From Cylindrobasidium torrendii FP15055 ss-10 (Eukaryota; Basidiomycota; Agaricomycetes; Agaricales; Physalacriaceae), in assembly GCA_000934385.1 (NCBI GenBank), contig KN880674.1:1-35340 (forward strand): a DNA stretch of 35,340 nt, given 5' to 3'. Position numbers and translations under genes: made by a program. Of the stretch, positions 9,733-21,038 are shown piece by piece. The notes under the pieces were generated by a model. The model saw only the letters and a program-made list of their open reading frames with translations, did not search any database and had not been told where the DNA came from. Within the stretch, counting starts at the first letter, position 1. Each line of letters starts with the position of its first letter.

Positions 9733-12153
9733 TTACATAGGCATAGGGAAAAACGTAGCACGGGGAAGCATTGGTGCCCGGTCGTAAACGTCCTTGAATG
9801 CAGTAATGTACGTCTCTGCAACCTTGCGCTCACACATATCCACCACTGCCTGCATCGTACGGAGCAAAGGGGTGTGCGTTGTCGACGCCATTGCCTTGAG
9901 CTGCCCATGCGCCTCCAATTCCATGCGGTACTTGGGCTGCCACTCTTTCATGATATCCGCCAATTCGTACAGCGCGCACAGCTTCGAAGGTAGATTGTCC
10001 GAGGAGAATCCGCGAGGTTTGTTGTAGAAGTACATATCATCGGGAATGCACGAACCTTGGAAGTGTGAAACTCTTCCGAGGACTTCCCAACGACGTTCAG
10101 CCACGGAGGGTAGAGGCTCGGTCGATGTGCTCTCATGGCCATCTCGATGCGCAGCAGAGCGGTCGAATAAGACCCCGTCCAGATTGCAGAGCTCCCAGCG
10201 AAAACCGATTTCGTTGACGTCTGCCAGAACCGCCTGTATCGTCGCCCGGGGGAGCGGTGAGTCGTCCACACGGACATCCCGCCAATAAACCTCGCGATGC
10301 AAATTCAGGTCAGTCAAGTCGCCCTACCAAGGTCAGATCTGTAACAATATGGGTTCAGCATCACTTACTTCGATTCCGAGGGAGTGCATGGCCTCGTTGA
10401 AGACATTCATGGCCGCGGCGCGCTGTTTCGATGCTTGCGTGACTTCACCGACGGCATTGTTGCTTGAATCTTCTGCGTTCGCGGCTGGCTTCGCAGATTT
10501 CCTGGCAGATGGCGGTGCACCAAAGGTGAGAATGGTTCGCCAGAAAGGGCTCTTGAGGCCGTCTCTCCTCTCCTCGATGCGGTTTGCAATAATCTGGCGG
10601 AAGCGACACCAGTTCAGAACAGCGTGATTCCTCTGCTCTTCAGACATAGAGGCTACCATTCCGGGGTCGGGGACACCGTAGTCCTTCCACCCTGATGTCG
10701 CCCCAGGCCATTTCGGAGGACTGGTGTCTTTATGCCCCTGACCTAACCGTGCAGCTGCCACAGCCCAGATAGGTAAGGGCTCCGGCATGAAATCGTTGGT
10801 GAACGTCCACTTGTCCCGCCGTGGAACTGGCGGGCCTTTGGGCTTGCGAACGTTCTTGCCACGAGTGCCCTTTTGAGAGGGTGGTCCTGATTGTGCGCCT
10901 CTTGGTTGATTGGGCGCGGAGACGGAAGTGGAAGCACTCTCGGAAGTTGCAGCGGTAGAGATCGAAGTGGATGCAGGTGTTGCAGTCGGTACACCAGCCG
11001 TGGAGGAAGAGCCTGTCGATGATGTCGTACTGGAAATGGCGGCGGTTGGCGCCGCGGGCGAAGACGAGGCAGCAGTAGCGGGCGGGACCTTCAACGAGGG
11101 TTGTTGATCGTAGATACCGTACTTCTTCAGCATTTGGAGATCTGAATCACCCCACTCTTCGGGAGCACGCTGGAGGGGATGATCCTTGCGCAGCCATGAA
11201 TACATAGCATGAACGCGGTAGGTGTTGGTAGCGAGACCATAGAATATGACCGGATGTGGAGGGTGTGGATGCTTGGGCTCGAACAGAGTTGCGACACCAG
11301 GATCGCCAGCTTGGTGGCCAACACGCACGATGATACGTCTCTCTAGTAGCCGCTTCATGGCGTCCTCACCCAAACGAATGTTGATTTTGCTGAGATTGAC
11401 CTCGCCGACAGGACGAACAAAATATGTGGGAACGCCGATGCGAAATAGCTTGTCTGCGGCGGTATGGTCGAACGTTATGGCACCAATGCGGTTGAGGTCA
11501 ACAGGCCGCGGAACCTCAGGAGGATCGTGGAAGAGCTCGCGGAAGGTCTCCATGTAGTCGAGCCATGCAAGCATCTCGAGATGGATGCGCTGCACAGTCG
11601 ACCAGACACGAACGCAGTCAGAAAACGTTGCAGGAGCAGAGAGGCGTCCGACAAAATGCCGGAGCTGGAAAATGTATGGGCGACGACTTTTGTACGTGGC
11701 GAACGTGGGTAATTCGGCGTCTTCTGCCTGGCGGGATAGATCTTGATAACGCGAGATGAGAGCTTCAACCTCGGAGCTGAGTTTTTCGGCACGAGGGCGC
11801 GAGATGGTACCGTACCCAGCATTCACCGACGAAGTGAAATGCCAGTCCCACTGGGTGAGCTCGTGATGAAGGATGGCGCGCGGGCTATCGGGGACAGACA
11901 GGTCGGGTGCAAGACATAGCGCAAAATGGCAGTGTGTGGGGTGGAAGGGCTGTGGGTGAAGAATATGGTCACCGAGGCCGTAGCGACCATCGTCGTACAT
12001 GCACATCGACCACCGGCGATGCACTACCGGATAGGGCAAGGCGACCATGTTGGGAGAAGTCATGCAGAGTATCTTCTTTGGGTCATCGGGATCGGGGAAT
12101 GTGCCGCATACGAGGCTGTCGAGATAGCTTTTGCTGGTACCGATAGAGGACAT
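9733..12153 (-). CDS. Unrecognised 791-aa protein, probably lineage-specific
   Basis: Two exons (12153-10369 and 10323-9733) join in frame across a 45-nt intron. The ATG at 12153 has ACC before it and is preferred over the in-frame ATG at 12183. The N-terminal ~340 residues are rich in His, Pro and aromatics (HPQPFHPTHCHFAL, HHELTQWDWHF) and look folded. About 365-445 is an Ala/Ser/Thr/Pro linker. A Lys/Arg-Pro patch (RGKNVRKPKGPPVPRR) then leads into a conserved-looking Trp-rich C-terminal region and a helical end. The general layout resembles large families of orphan proteins in agaricomycete genomes that occur near mobile elements, but I cannot name one and assign no function. It shows no catalytic motif, signal peptide or membrane helix. 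Confidence 0.7.
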
Positions 12154-12716
12154 GGTAGCTGTAAAACACTGGTCACAATGCATTCAGAAGCTGCAGGAAA
12201 GGCCAAACATACTGGTGGACAAAAGAAAGGACGAAAATGGAGGGAAGTGGCCAGAAAAAGGTGGAGGCGGAAACTGGTATGTGTCAGACTGCGTGTTAGC
12301 ATCCACGAGGCCAGAGGACACACCTAGCACCCGGTTTTTCAAGATAGCTCTGCTAGGAGCGGAGTCGGATATTGGTGAAGCAGGAATACTGCGGCTCAAA
12401 GCGGCAGAGGTTTACAACTGGCTCTAAGCGAGTTGCAGGAAGGAACTGGCACTGAGCGAGTATCCAATTACCCAATCTGGCGCGCAGCGAGATAGGCAAG
12501 GTGTCCGTGGGATTGCTGTTTTGCAGAGGTCGTGCGTAGTCGAGCCGAGTTGAATGGCGGATGCGATGTGTGAAGATGAGACGGTGGTGGTGGTAAGACG
12601 AGATCGCGACGCGACGCGGACGTGACTGTCACGTCACAATCATTTTCGGAATGACCGAGTGACGATCACACTTGGTCCCAACCTCCACCCAGCGGCTGCT
12701 CGATACGATCCAGCGT
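12154..12716. other. Upstream region of the 791-aa gene
   Basis: No coding signal is convincing here. It contains the perfect palindrome at 12619-12635, described separately, and otherwise ordinary intergenic DNA before the repeat array. Confidence 0.5.
12619..12635. promoter_or_regulatory. 17-bp palindrome, bZIP-like site
   Basis: GACGTGAC and GTCACGTC face each other around a single central T, a perfect inverted repeat containing two ACGT cores. ACGT-containing palindromes are typical bZIP/CREB-type binding sites. It lies about 470 bp upstream of the 791-aa gene and just left of the repeat array. Binding is inference. Confidence 0.4.
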
Positions 12717-12726
12717 CGCACAGATA

Positions 12727-12807
12727 CATGCTCGATGCGCTCAAGCATGTGTGATGGGGTGTCTCTCAGTGACACACCCTAAAGCAGTGTCTCTTTGTGA
12801 CACACTG
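12727..12807. repeat. Stem-loop cluster 1 (three hairpins)
   Basis: Three hairpins in a row: CATGCT/AGCATG (12727-12749), GGGTGT/ACACCC with inner TC/GA pairs (12757-12779), and CAGTGT/ACACTG with the same inner pairs (12785-12807). The second and third share a loop region but have different, self-complementary arms. Confidence 0.7.
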
Positions 12808-14042
12808 GTCCAACTCTACCCGCAAACGTCTCTCCAGCAGGATCTTTGCACAGGCCTGATTTTCGGTCCACTCTGCAATCTGTGCCGCCGAAACCCCCGG
12901 ATATATCCTCTCTTCACACGACTTCACAACGGAAGGACAGTTTTGTACTACAAACAAGTACGTCCCACGTTGAAGGAACGCATCATGTACTAACCTCTGA
13001 CTAGCCATTCGTCATCTCCCCCTTCCCTTCCCCTTGTCCATCTGCATTCTGTTCGCATTCTACAAAGTCTTCCGGTGCTACAGTACTTTGGCGTGATTAA
13101 CCATTAAGTACGTCGAATATTGCAGGACCTGGACGCAGTGCTAAACTCCGACCAGCCTTCCCCGTGTCTCCTTCTCCTCCATGCGCCCGTGAAGGGACGC
13201 ATTCACTTCCCCAGCCAGTCATCTTACAGTGATTGATCGGCCTCGCTGGTTGACGGCCACTGCATCCTCCTCGCGTTCCCCGTCCTCGCAAGTCTCCCAC
13301 CCATCAAGGTCTTCGAAGACATTCCACTCCGCGCAAATATTTCTCTCCGTCTTTTGGGTGCGTCCTGCATCCTACCCACAGCATTGCATACTGAACATGT
13401 TCTAGCCGTCCCGCATGTCCATCTGCCCATCTGCATTCTGGAAGACGCGGGCTGGCTTCACCAAGCCGCAGCTCTTTCTACAAGTCTCTTCGTGATACAC
13501 TGTATCAAACCTCTTTTGGCTCTCCAAACTCGTGTTACTGTAAGACCAATACTTCGCTACGATGTCCTGGTGCGCCCTACGTCCAATCAGCTACACTGCA
13601 CACTTAATATTTCCTAGGCGTCCCCGCATGTCCATCTGCCTTATGGCCGACCACGAACCTTCCATCATTGGCCACTTCGACATCCTAAAGTGCAGCTGCG
13701 TGTACGACTTCGATTTTTGTACGTTCGCACGTATATAGGCTCGGCCATGGCGCGGCTACTGAGACTCTTTTCAGAAGGGAAATCGCATTTGTCCTCCATC
13801 CGCCGGCACCCTCACATTCCTTGTGCAAGTTATCTTCCAGCGGACTATCCGCCTCGCTTGTTGGCGGCCGCTGTGTCTTCCTCGCGAGTCTCCTACCCAT
13901 CAAGGCTTTCTAGAGCATGCTGAGGAAAAGTACTGCTCCGGACTTTCTGGTGCGTCCCACATCCAACCAACTACATCACATACTGAGGATTTCTTAGGCT
14001 TCCCCGTGTGGTTGACCTGTTTTCACGAGCGGTTCCCAAGTA

Positions 14043-14150
14043 CATGCTCGATACGCTCCAGCATGCAGCTTTACAGTGTCTCTTAGGGAAACACTTTCTA
14101 AGCGTGTTTCTTCGTGAAACACGCTGGCAGTGTCTCTTCGTGATACACTG
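14043..14150. repeat. Stem-loop cluster 2 (four hairpins)
   Basis: CATGCT/AGCATG (14043-14065), a weaker CAGTGT/ACACT stem (14074-14096), a perfect 10-bp stem AGCGTGTTTC/GAAACACGCT with a 5-nt loop (14101-14125), and CAGTGT/ACACTG (14128-14150). It lies inside the repeat array. Confidence 0.75.
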
Positions 14151-14559
14151 TTCCCAACCTTCGGACATTTTGGCTCAGGCTTCATCTGCGCACCGTGTAC
14201 TTCTTTATAGCTTTCCGGTGCGTCCCACATACAATCCACTGAGGTATATACTCAACAGTTTCTAGCCGTCCCGCATGTCCATCTGCATTTTGGCCAACCT
14301 CGACCTGCCCTCGCTCATTTGACGATCTCAACCACCCCAAGAGCAGCAGTTCATTGTGAATAACTTCGGTTGTGGTATGTTGCGTATATCAGCTTTGAGT
14401 GAGATTACTGACACAGTTTTCGGAAGATGATGTTCTATTGCTTCTCTGAGCCCGTCAAGCAACATTTTCAATTCTCGTGTGCGAGTCGCCTTTCGGTGGA
14501 TTGTCCGACTTGCTCGCTGACGGCCGCTGCGTCTTCCTCGCGAGTCTGCAATCATTCTC

Positions 14560-15415
14560 CAAACCCGACAAGCAAGCGGTCTCGATGAACCGCAACGTTA
14601 GTACTTGCAAAGGTCAGGACTACTCGACGAAGATAAAGGAGAGGTGGCGAATGTCGCAAGAACATCGGCGAGTCAAGCTTTGTCTTCGCTGGACGCACAA
14701 GGACACGTGTGGGGTCAAGCAGGTTGACAGAGGATGTAGTTGGGCTGCTGTTCGTTGGGAAACACCAGGTCAACGCTGAAGCTGAACTGCATGCGGTTCA
14801 TCACCCTAGGCTGCGCATTCCGGGAAGCTTCATGGTTGCGGTTCTTCTCCTTGGCGCGTTGCTTGAGGATATCAGTGGAGTGGGTACCTCGGTGATCTGG
14901 AGCCTTCAGGTCTTCGATGTTCCTGCAGAGAACGCGTTACGAACAACTACAGGCTCCAATCGCAAGCAAATGGTATCACACACCGGCCCTTCTCCTGGTC
15001 CAGCTTGTCACCCATGACCTTCGATTTCTTCTTGAATCCGCACTTGCTCTCTGCATTATCCGTTCGACGATGAGGTTCTGCAAGTGCCATAGTCGCCAAC
15101 GCGTTGCGCGTGACTTTGGCTGGCGAGAGTAGAGGAGAAGAAAAGGAAGTGGTGAGGAGGGATATCAAGTCTTATCTGCGTGGGATACGCAAAGATCGTG
15201 TGGATGCGGTGCACTTTGAGTTGAAGTCTCCACACCCAGCCCAGCTTGCTCAAGTTGGCTCTAACTCTCGGGGTATGCTCCTCTTGCCCATCCAAGGTTC
15301 CAGCTTTGCTTACAGCCATCACATAGACGTCGTCGCTCCTTTCCTCATCTGAAGGTTATCTTCTCGCGCCGGGAATAACAAGAGAATGATGATGCATTAC
15401 GAGCGTACACCTCTG
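14560..15415. other. Unrelated ~0.85-kb segment interrupting the array
   Basis: Array homology stops shortly after the anchor at 14518 (near 14560) and resumes near 15415 before the anchor at 15460, which explains the 942-bp spacing. The segment lacks the array's landmarks. On the minus strand it carries short basic open stretches (for example KCGFKKKSKVMGDKLDQEK near 15000-15060) that could be decayed exons, but no frame joins convincingly. I see no clear terminal inverted repeats or target-site duplication. Confidence 0.5.
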
Positions 15416-15868
15416 CGGTCACCAGCAGTACTCTCCGGCGGTTTATCCAACTCGCTCGTTGACGGCCGCTGCGTCCTCCTCGCGTCCCCCTTCCTTGCGA
15501 GTCTCCCACCCATCAAGTTTTTTGAGGACATTGGTAAGTTCGCATGTGTATAGGGTTTGGTCGAGATGACTGATGCTCTTTTGTGAACAGTACTTACCTT
15601 TTCCCTCCATCCGCCCGCACTCTCACACTCCTTGTGCGAGTTACTCTTCGGTGGTTTGTCCGACTCGCTCGTTGACGGCCGCTACGTCCTCCTCGCGTCC
15701 CCCTTCCTCGCGATTCTCCTACCCATCAAGGCTTTCTAGAGCATGCTAAGGAAAAGTACTGCTCGGGACTTTCTGGTGCGTCCCACATCCAACCAACTGC
15801 ATTGCATTCTGAGGATTTCCTAGGCTTCCCCGTGTGGTTTACCTGTTTTCACGGGCTATTCGCAAGTA

Positions 15869-15950
15869 CATGCTCGATGCGCTCCAGCATGCTGCTTTAC
15901 AGTGTCTCTTAGTGGAACACTTTATGAGCGTGTCTCTTCGTGATACACTG
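15869..15950. repeat. Stem-loop cluster 3
   Basis: CATGCT/AGCATG (15869-15891), CAGTGT/ACACT (15900-15922) and a GTGT/ACAC hairpin with the TCTTCG loop (15928-15950). It occupies the same place in the unit as cluster 2. Confidence 0.65.
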
Positions 15951-16560
15951 TTTCTAACCTCTTTTGACTCAGTGCATCTCCGCACTCGTGTGACTGCGAC
16001 ACTCCTTCTTGTCTATAGCCATCTGGTGCGTCCCACACAGATTTTACAGAATGGTATACTTAATAGTTCCTAGGCATCTCCGCATGTCCATTTGCATTCT
16101 GCCCGACCCCGAACTCTCTCATTATTTGACAACCGCATCATAGTAAAGTGCAGCAGGTTATTCAGGACTTTGACTGTGGTACGTTCGCATGTTTATCATG
16201 GCTTCGGGCGAGATTACTGAAACTCTTTCCTGAAGGGTAATCATACTTGTCCTCCATCCGCCCACACTGTCACATTCCTTGTGCGAGTTACCCCTCAGAA
16301 GATTATTCGACTCGCTCGTTGACGGCCGCTGCGTCCTCCTCGCGTCCCTCTTCCTCGCGAGTCTCCTACCCATCAAGCTTTTCGAAGACATCCCATACCC
16401 AACGCGAGTACTTCTCTTGGTCTTTCAGGTATGTCCCGCATCCTACTCACTGCATTGCATACTGAACATGTTCTAGCCGTCCCGCATGTCCATCTGCATT
16501 CTGGAAGACGCTGGCTGGGTTCAACAAGACGCAGCTCTTTCTACAGGTCGTTCGAAAGTA

Positions 16561-16611
16561 CATGCTCGATGTGGTCCAGCATGCTGCTGTACAGTGTTTC
16601 TTGCTACACTG
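16561..16611. repeat. Stem-loop cluster 4 (two hairpins)
   Basis: CATGCT/AGCATG (16561-16583) is followed by a shortened CAGTGT/ACACTG hairpin with an 8-nt loop (16592-16611). This copy lost one hairpin relative to clusters 2 and 3. Confidence 0.65.
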
Positions 16612-17120
16612 TGTTCAACCTCTTTTGGCTCTCTCTGCATCTCCGACCTCGTGTTGCTGTAAGGCGAGTACTTCTCCACGAATTCCAGGTGTGCCATACA
16701 TCCAATCAGCTACACTGTGCACTTAACATCTTAGGCATCCCCGCGTGTCCGTCTTCCTCAAGGCCGACCCTCCATCATTGACCACTTCGACATCCCAAAG
16801 TGCAGCAGTTCATTGCGAGTGTACGACTTCGATTTTGGTACGTTCGCACATATATAGGCTTTGCTCAGGCAAGGTTGCTGATCCTCTTTTCTGAAGGGTA
16901 GTTGTACTTGTCCTCCATCCGCCTGTACCCTCACGTTCCTTGTGCGATGATCCGCCCCGCTCGTTGACGGCCGCTGCGTCCTCCTCGCGTCCCCCTTCCT
17001 CGCAAGTGTCCCACCCATCAAGGTCTTCGATGAAATCCCATGCCCAACACGGGTACTTCTCCATGAATTTCAGGTGCGCCCCACATCCAATCAATCCACC
17101 GCATGTTGTTCTGAACCTTT

Positions 17121-17571
17121 CATAGCTCGTCATCACATGTTTATCATTCTCGCCGACGCTGCTTATATGGGCGATGCTGAAAGCATATGATTCAAGTATA
17201 TAGGCATCGACGCTATTGCTCAGTACGTTCTACCCTTCAATATGCCTTCGGTGATTGATTGCCAGATAGTGTCCACCCTGATGCAGTTGAAGGCTGTCCA
17301 GAATGTGTAAACAATTCTTTTCCATTATTCAACGAGTGTGTACGTTGGAGGCATAGCCATATGCTCATTGGTCTGATCAGGTCTTCTACAGGTCTGCAAT
17401 CTGCACACGGGAGAAGCTAAGAAGACTGGTCATGCTGGCCAACTTGGTTGGGCCGCCGGCCCGTAGATGGGTTTCTTCGATAAGGGTACAGAGTATTTCC
17501 ATAGGTGTCAGATTTTTTGGCTGACATGATCACAGTTACCTTCTTCGCTACTACCAACAACCAAGCCCACT
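17121..17571. other. Region between array and Plavaka gene
   Basis: No gene is visible. This should hold the transposase promoter and, if still present, the element's left terminal repeat. I could not find a sequence here that is complementary to the region right of the gene. Confidence 0.45.
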
Positions 17572-20500
17572 ATGTCGACGCAGCGAATCTACTCCTGCAC
17601 AAACCCTACATGCGAGAAAGGGTTCGTCAGTCTCAGTGATCTCAAAAGGCATCAGAAGCTAGCCAAGAAGTGCAAGTGGTGGCTAGCGCATATTCAGGAG
17701 GCACAAGTCAACCAAATTGCCAGCAGCACTGTCGTTCCCGGATCGATCCACGACGACACCGCTGCTCATTTCGACCGCGAAGGCGACCGCGCGTACATTG
17801 AAACTGGTGCCGACGATGAGGAAGATGATACGGACGCTTCTTCGTCGGAATCGAGTAATGCTTCCAACACCTCGGCACAGGGAGGGGTGACGGACAACCA
17901 GGGTGAAGGAGAGAAGACAAACGACGAGGAAAAGGACAAGGATAACGGTGAGGGGCAGGGTGACGAGGTGGAAGAAGATGAAGATGAAGCGGCAGAGATT
18001 GAAGCACGCAATGATATGATGCGTCGCTTTATCGAGGCCCAGGAAGACAACGCAGAAATGTTTTACATCAATCGCCCAGATGTTGCCATTGGCGAGCCTG
18101 GCCCTGGTCCATCTACTGCGCGCTCCCGCCTTGGCCAGATGATTGGTGCTCGCGCGCGCTATCTCGACGATGATGGAGAAGATGGCGAGAACGACGATAT
18201 TGTCGTGGAACATCCCACCGCGGGGGCAGAGATTCGGACCGCTCGCAGTCTCTATGGACGCTGGGTGGCACTCTTCGGCGGCGAACAGGAGGACGAGGCC
18301 GCAATGGATGTAGACGACAGCACTCTGCCGGATTTGGCGGAGGGCGACCTCTACCAACCATTTGCGTCTCGTATCGACTGGGAGATTGCCAGGTGGATGG
18401 TAACCGAGAACATTGGACATGGATCGTTCAATCGCTTGTTGAAAATAGAAGGAGTACGTGCGTTTTTTGTTTGTCAAACCTTACTGATAATTTTCAAGGT
18501 TCGGACCGCCCTTGGTTTATCGTACGACCATGCCCGCGGCCTTCATGAAAAAGTAGACTCCGTGCCCCGCAGAGCTGGACGATGGTACACCAAGCATATC
18601 ACGTTCCCAGATCGACCTGAAGAGGTATTCACTCTACGACATCGAGATATCCTCGACGCTATCCGCAGCCTGTGGGGAGACCCCGAGCTGGCGGACAAAC
18701 TTGTGTACAAGCCCTGCCGTATGTTTCATCAACCAACCGAAGAGGGGCAGGCTCGCGGAGCGCGCTTCTTCAACGAGATGTGGACTGGAAACTGGTGGTG
18801 GTACATCCAAGTGCGTATACATGTAGTATTGATTCTCAGGACTGACGTGTCCACAGGATCAACTACCTGAAGGCCATACTCTTGCGCCTCTGATCATTGC
18901 AACTGACAAGACGCAGTTGACGCAGTTCTCTGGTAGCCGTCAAGCCTACCCAGTATACCTCACGCTTGGCAATATACCCAGCCATATTCGGCGAAAACCC
19001 TCGCAACAGGCTTGCATACTGGTGGCCTATTTGCCTGTAGAGAAGATGTCGCGGGGTAACCTCGCCAAATCCACCATGGGCGCGCGATACCAACGACTGT
19101 TCCACACTGCCATGAGCCACCTCTTCGAGCCTCTCATTGACGCCGGCAAGGAGGGTGTTGAGATGACCAGTGGAGACGGCAAAATCCGCATGGTCCATCC
19201 CATCCTGGCCTCCTATGTGGCGGACTACCCCGAACAATGTCTCATTACCTCCAGCAAATACGGCTCCTGTCCCAAATGCCAGTGCCCACCCGAAAATCTT
19301 CAAGACAGCGACACCTTTCCTCCTCGAAGCCAGGAGTGGACCAGCAATATCAAGAGCAACGCTAAGGCTGCAACATCATCTACCACCGCCTACCGCGAGG
19401 CTTGCTACGCCGAGAACGTGAACCCGAATGTCACCCATCCCTTCTGGGAGAACTTACCCTACACCGACATACACCTTTCCACTACACCAGACGTTCTTCA
19501 TCAACTCTATCAGGGAGTGTTGAAGCATCTCATCTCTTGGTGCCAAATCCTGCTCACCGAGAAAGAGATGGATCGTCGCATTCGTCGGCTTCCCCATGGT
19601 GTTGGCCTCCGGCACTTCAAGAATGGTATCTCAGCCCTGTCCCAGATCAGTGGTGCAGAGCGGAAAGACATGGGCAAGATCCTGCTGGGCTGCATTGTGG
19701 ATGAGCTTGACCCTCGCGCGGTCACTGCCGTTCGCGCTATCCTTGACTTTATCTATTTGGCCCAGTATGCTACACACGACAACACGACCCTTGGCTACAT
19801 GGAGGCCGCCCTCCAGTTATGGCACGACAACAAGAGCTACTTTACCGATGTCATCGAATTGCGTGAAGACATCAACATCCCCAAATTCCACTCCCTCCAG
19901 CACTATGTCTCAATGATTCGCACCTTCGGTACCACTAACAACTTCAACACGGAGATGTTTGAGCGTTTACACATCGAGTTCGCAAAAAAGGGATGGCGAG
20001 CCTCCAATCACCGCGACGAGTTCACACAGATGACCACTTGGGTGAATCGTCAGGAGAACGTCAAATCCTTTGAGCGGTACCTGACATGGAGGAACAACTA
20101 TTACGGTGAGCATGTCCATACCACATTTGAGTCGGAGCTGACTTCTTTGTTAGCTGCGAAGAAAGCTAAATCTGCCAAAGATGCTGCCTCTTCAACGGCC
20201 GACGCTACTGAGCGCCCAGCTGAATCCCAACTCACTCCTCCAACGAAGCCTCCTCCAAACCCAAAGGCAGATCTTCAGCGCCTATCCCTGACGAAGAATC
20301 CGCATTCATACAACAAGGGTGTGCGTCTCATCGACCGCCAGCACCACGCTCCTTCCTTTTCGGCACACCTTCTCAGCTGGCTCAATGGAATCGAAGCGGA
20401 TCGTGGCCTTCGACCGCCTCTCAAACATCTCTATCTGCCCTTCCCGGGCGTCGACGTTTGGCATTCCCTGAAGCTCAGTCACGAAGGCTATGATCCCAGC

Positions 20501-21038
20501 CGAGAGGAAAATGAAAGTGTCAAGGCCTCGCCCGTTGAAGACCGCTTCGACACTGTCATTGTCCTATGGAAGCCAGAAGCCGAGGCAGCTGGCTTGGAAG
20601 GTAAGCTTAAATATCTGATTGTTGTCCCGCCAACTCTAACATGTCTTTCAAGGCACACGGATTGGTCGAATTCGTGTAATTTTCAAGCTTCCAGTATTCG
20701 AGAAGGGGAATGGTGGTATCGACATCCCTTACCCACCCTACTGGCCGAAGGAACCTCTGGCGTACATTGAGTGGTACAGTACTCCTCATTTGTCGGCCCG
20801 CATGCGTGACACCCATAACATGCCGTCGGTTTCCAAACCTCCTATGGGGAGTGACGGTGCCCCGCCATGGTCAATCATTCCACTATCTAATATCCGGCAG
20901 AGTTGTATGTTATTCCCGAAGTTTGGAACTATTAATAGGAAGGTCTGGGATACAAACAAATCCGTTCTTGACACCTGCAGCACATTTTATGTTAATAATT
21001 GGCTTAGTTTATTTACATACCAAACTGTTTACATGTAG
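17572..21038 (+). CDS. Plavaka-type DDE transposase, apparently intact
   Basis: Four exons (17572-18453, 18499-18810, 18857-20600, 20653-21038) give 1107 aa without stop or frameshift. Residues 7-35 form a C2HC zinc finger (C9, C14, H27, C34), the usual N-terminus of this family. About 75-150 is acidic. The core contains LIIATDKTQ (D415), a CPKC zinc knuckle (C536, C539), TPDVLHQLYQG (D610) and a downstream FNTEMFERLHIEFAK block that probably supplies the acidic third residue. The C-terminal block SCMLFPKFG...TFYVNNW is also typical. Plavaka elements are cut-and-paste DNA transposons of agaricomycetes related to the CACTA/EnSpm group. The N-terminal finger, complete exon joins and full length suggest a recent insertion. 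Terminal inverted repeats were not found by eye. Confidence 0.9.

Larger units (their letters stand above)
12717..17120. repeat. Degenerate array of ~645-bp gene-like units
   Basis: The anchor TGACGGCCGCTGCGTC (variants allowed) recurs at 13251, 13862, 14518, 15460, 15673, 16320 and 16965, spacings 611, 656, 942, 213, 647 and 645. Between anchors the order is the same in each full unit on the plus strand. First comes an 'A' exon-like block (SLCELLFGGLSDSLVDGR-type frame), then an intron-like GTGCGTCCCACATCC...TTAG. Next is a block often holding stem-loops, a second intron-like GTGCG(T/C)CC...CTAG, and a block reading MSICIL(A/M)AD...FDIPKCSS. An intron-like GTACGTTCGCAC...(C/A)AG closes the unit. 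Conserved intron-like segments imply DNA-level duplication. Frames are broken in most copies (for example AAAGCTTTC-TAG stops in two units), so I treat it as an eroded duplicated gene or exon array. I do not recognise the ancestor. Confidence 0.75.

Noticed and set aside
13966..14260. Cys/Arg-rich minus-strand frames such as QCITKRHC repeats
   Set aside because: They are translations of the hairpin cluster, explained by palindromic DNA rather than coding.
12717..17120. CRISPR-like array
   Set aside because: Repeats are hundreds of bases long, degenerate and contain intron-like segments; there are no uniform 25-40 bp repeats with unique spacers, and the genome is eukaryotic.
17572..21038. KDZ (Kyakuja-Dileera-Zisupton) transposase as identity
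   Set aside because: The C2HC N-terminus, LIIATDKTQ, CPKC and SCMLFPKFG blocks fit Plavaka; KDZ proteins carry different CxC cysteine clusters, which are absent.
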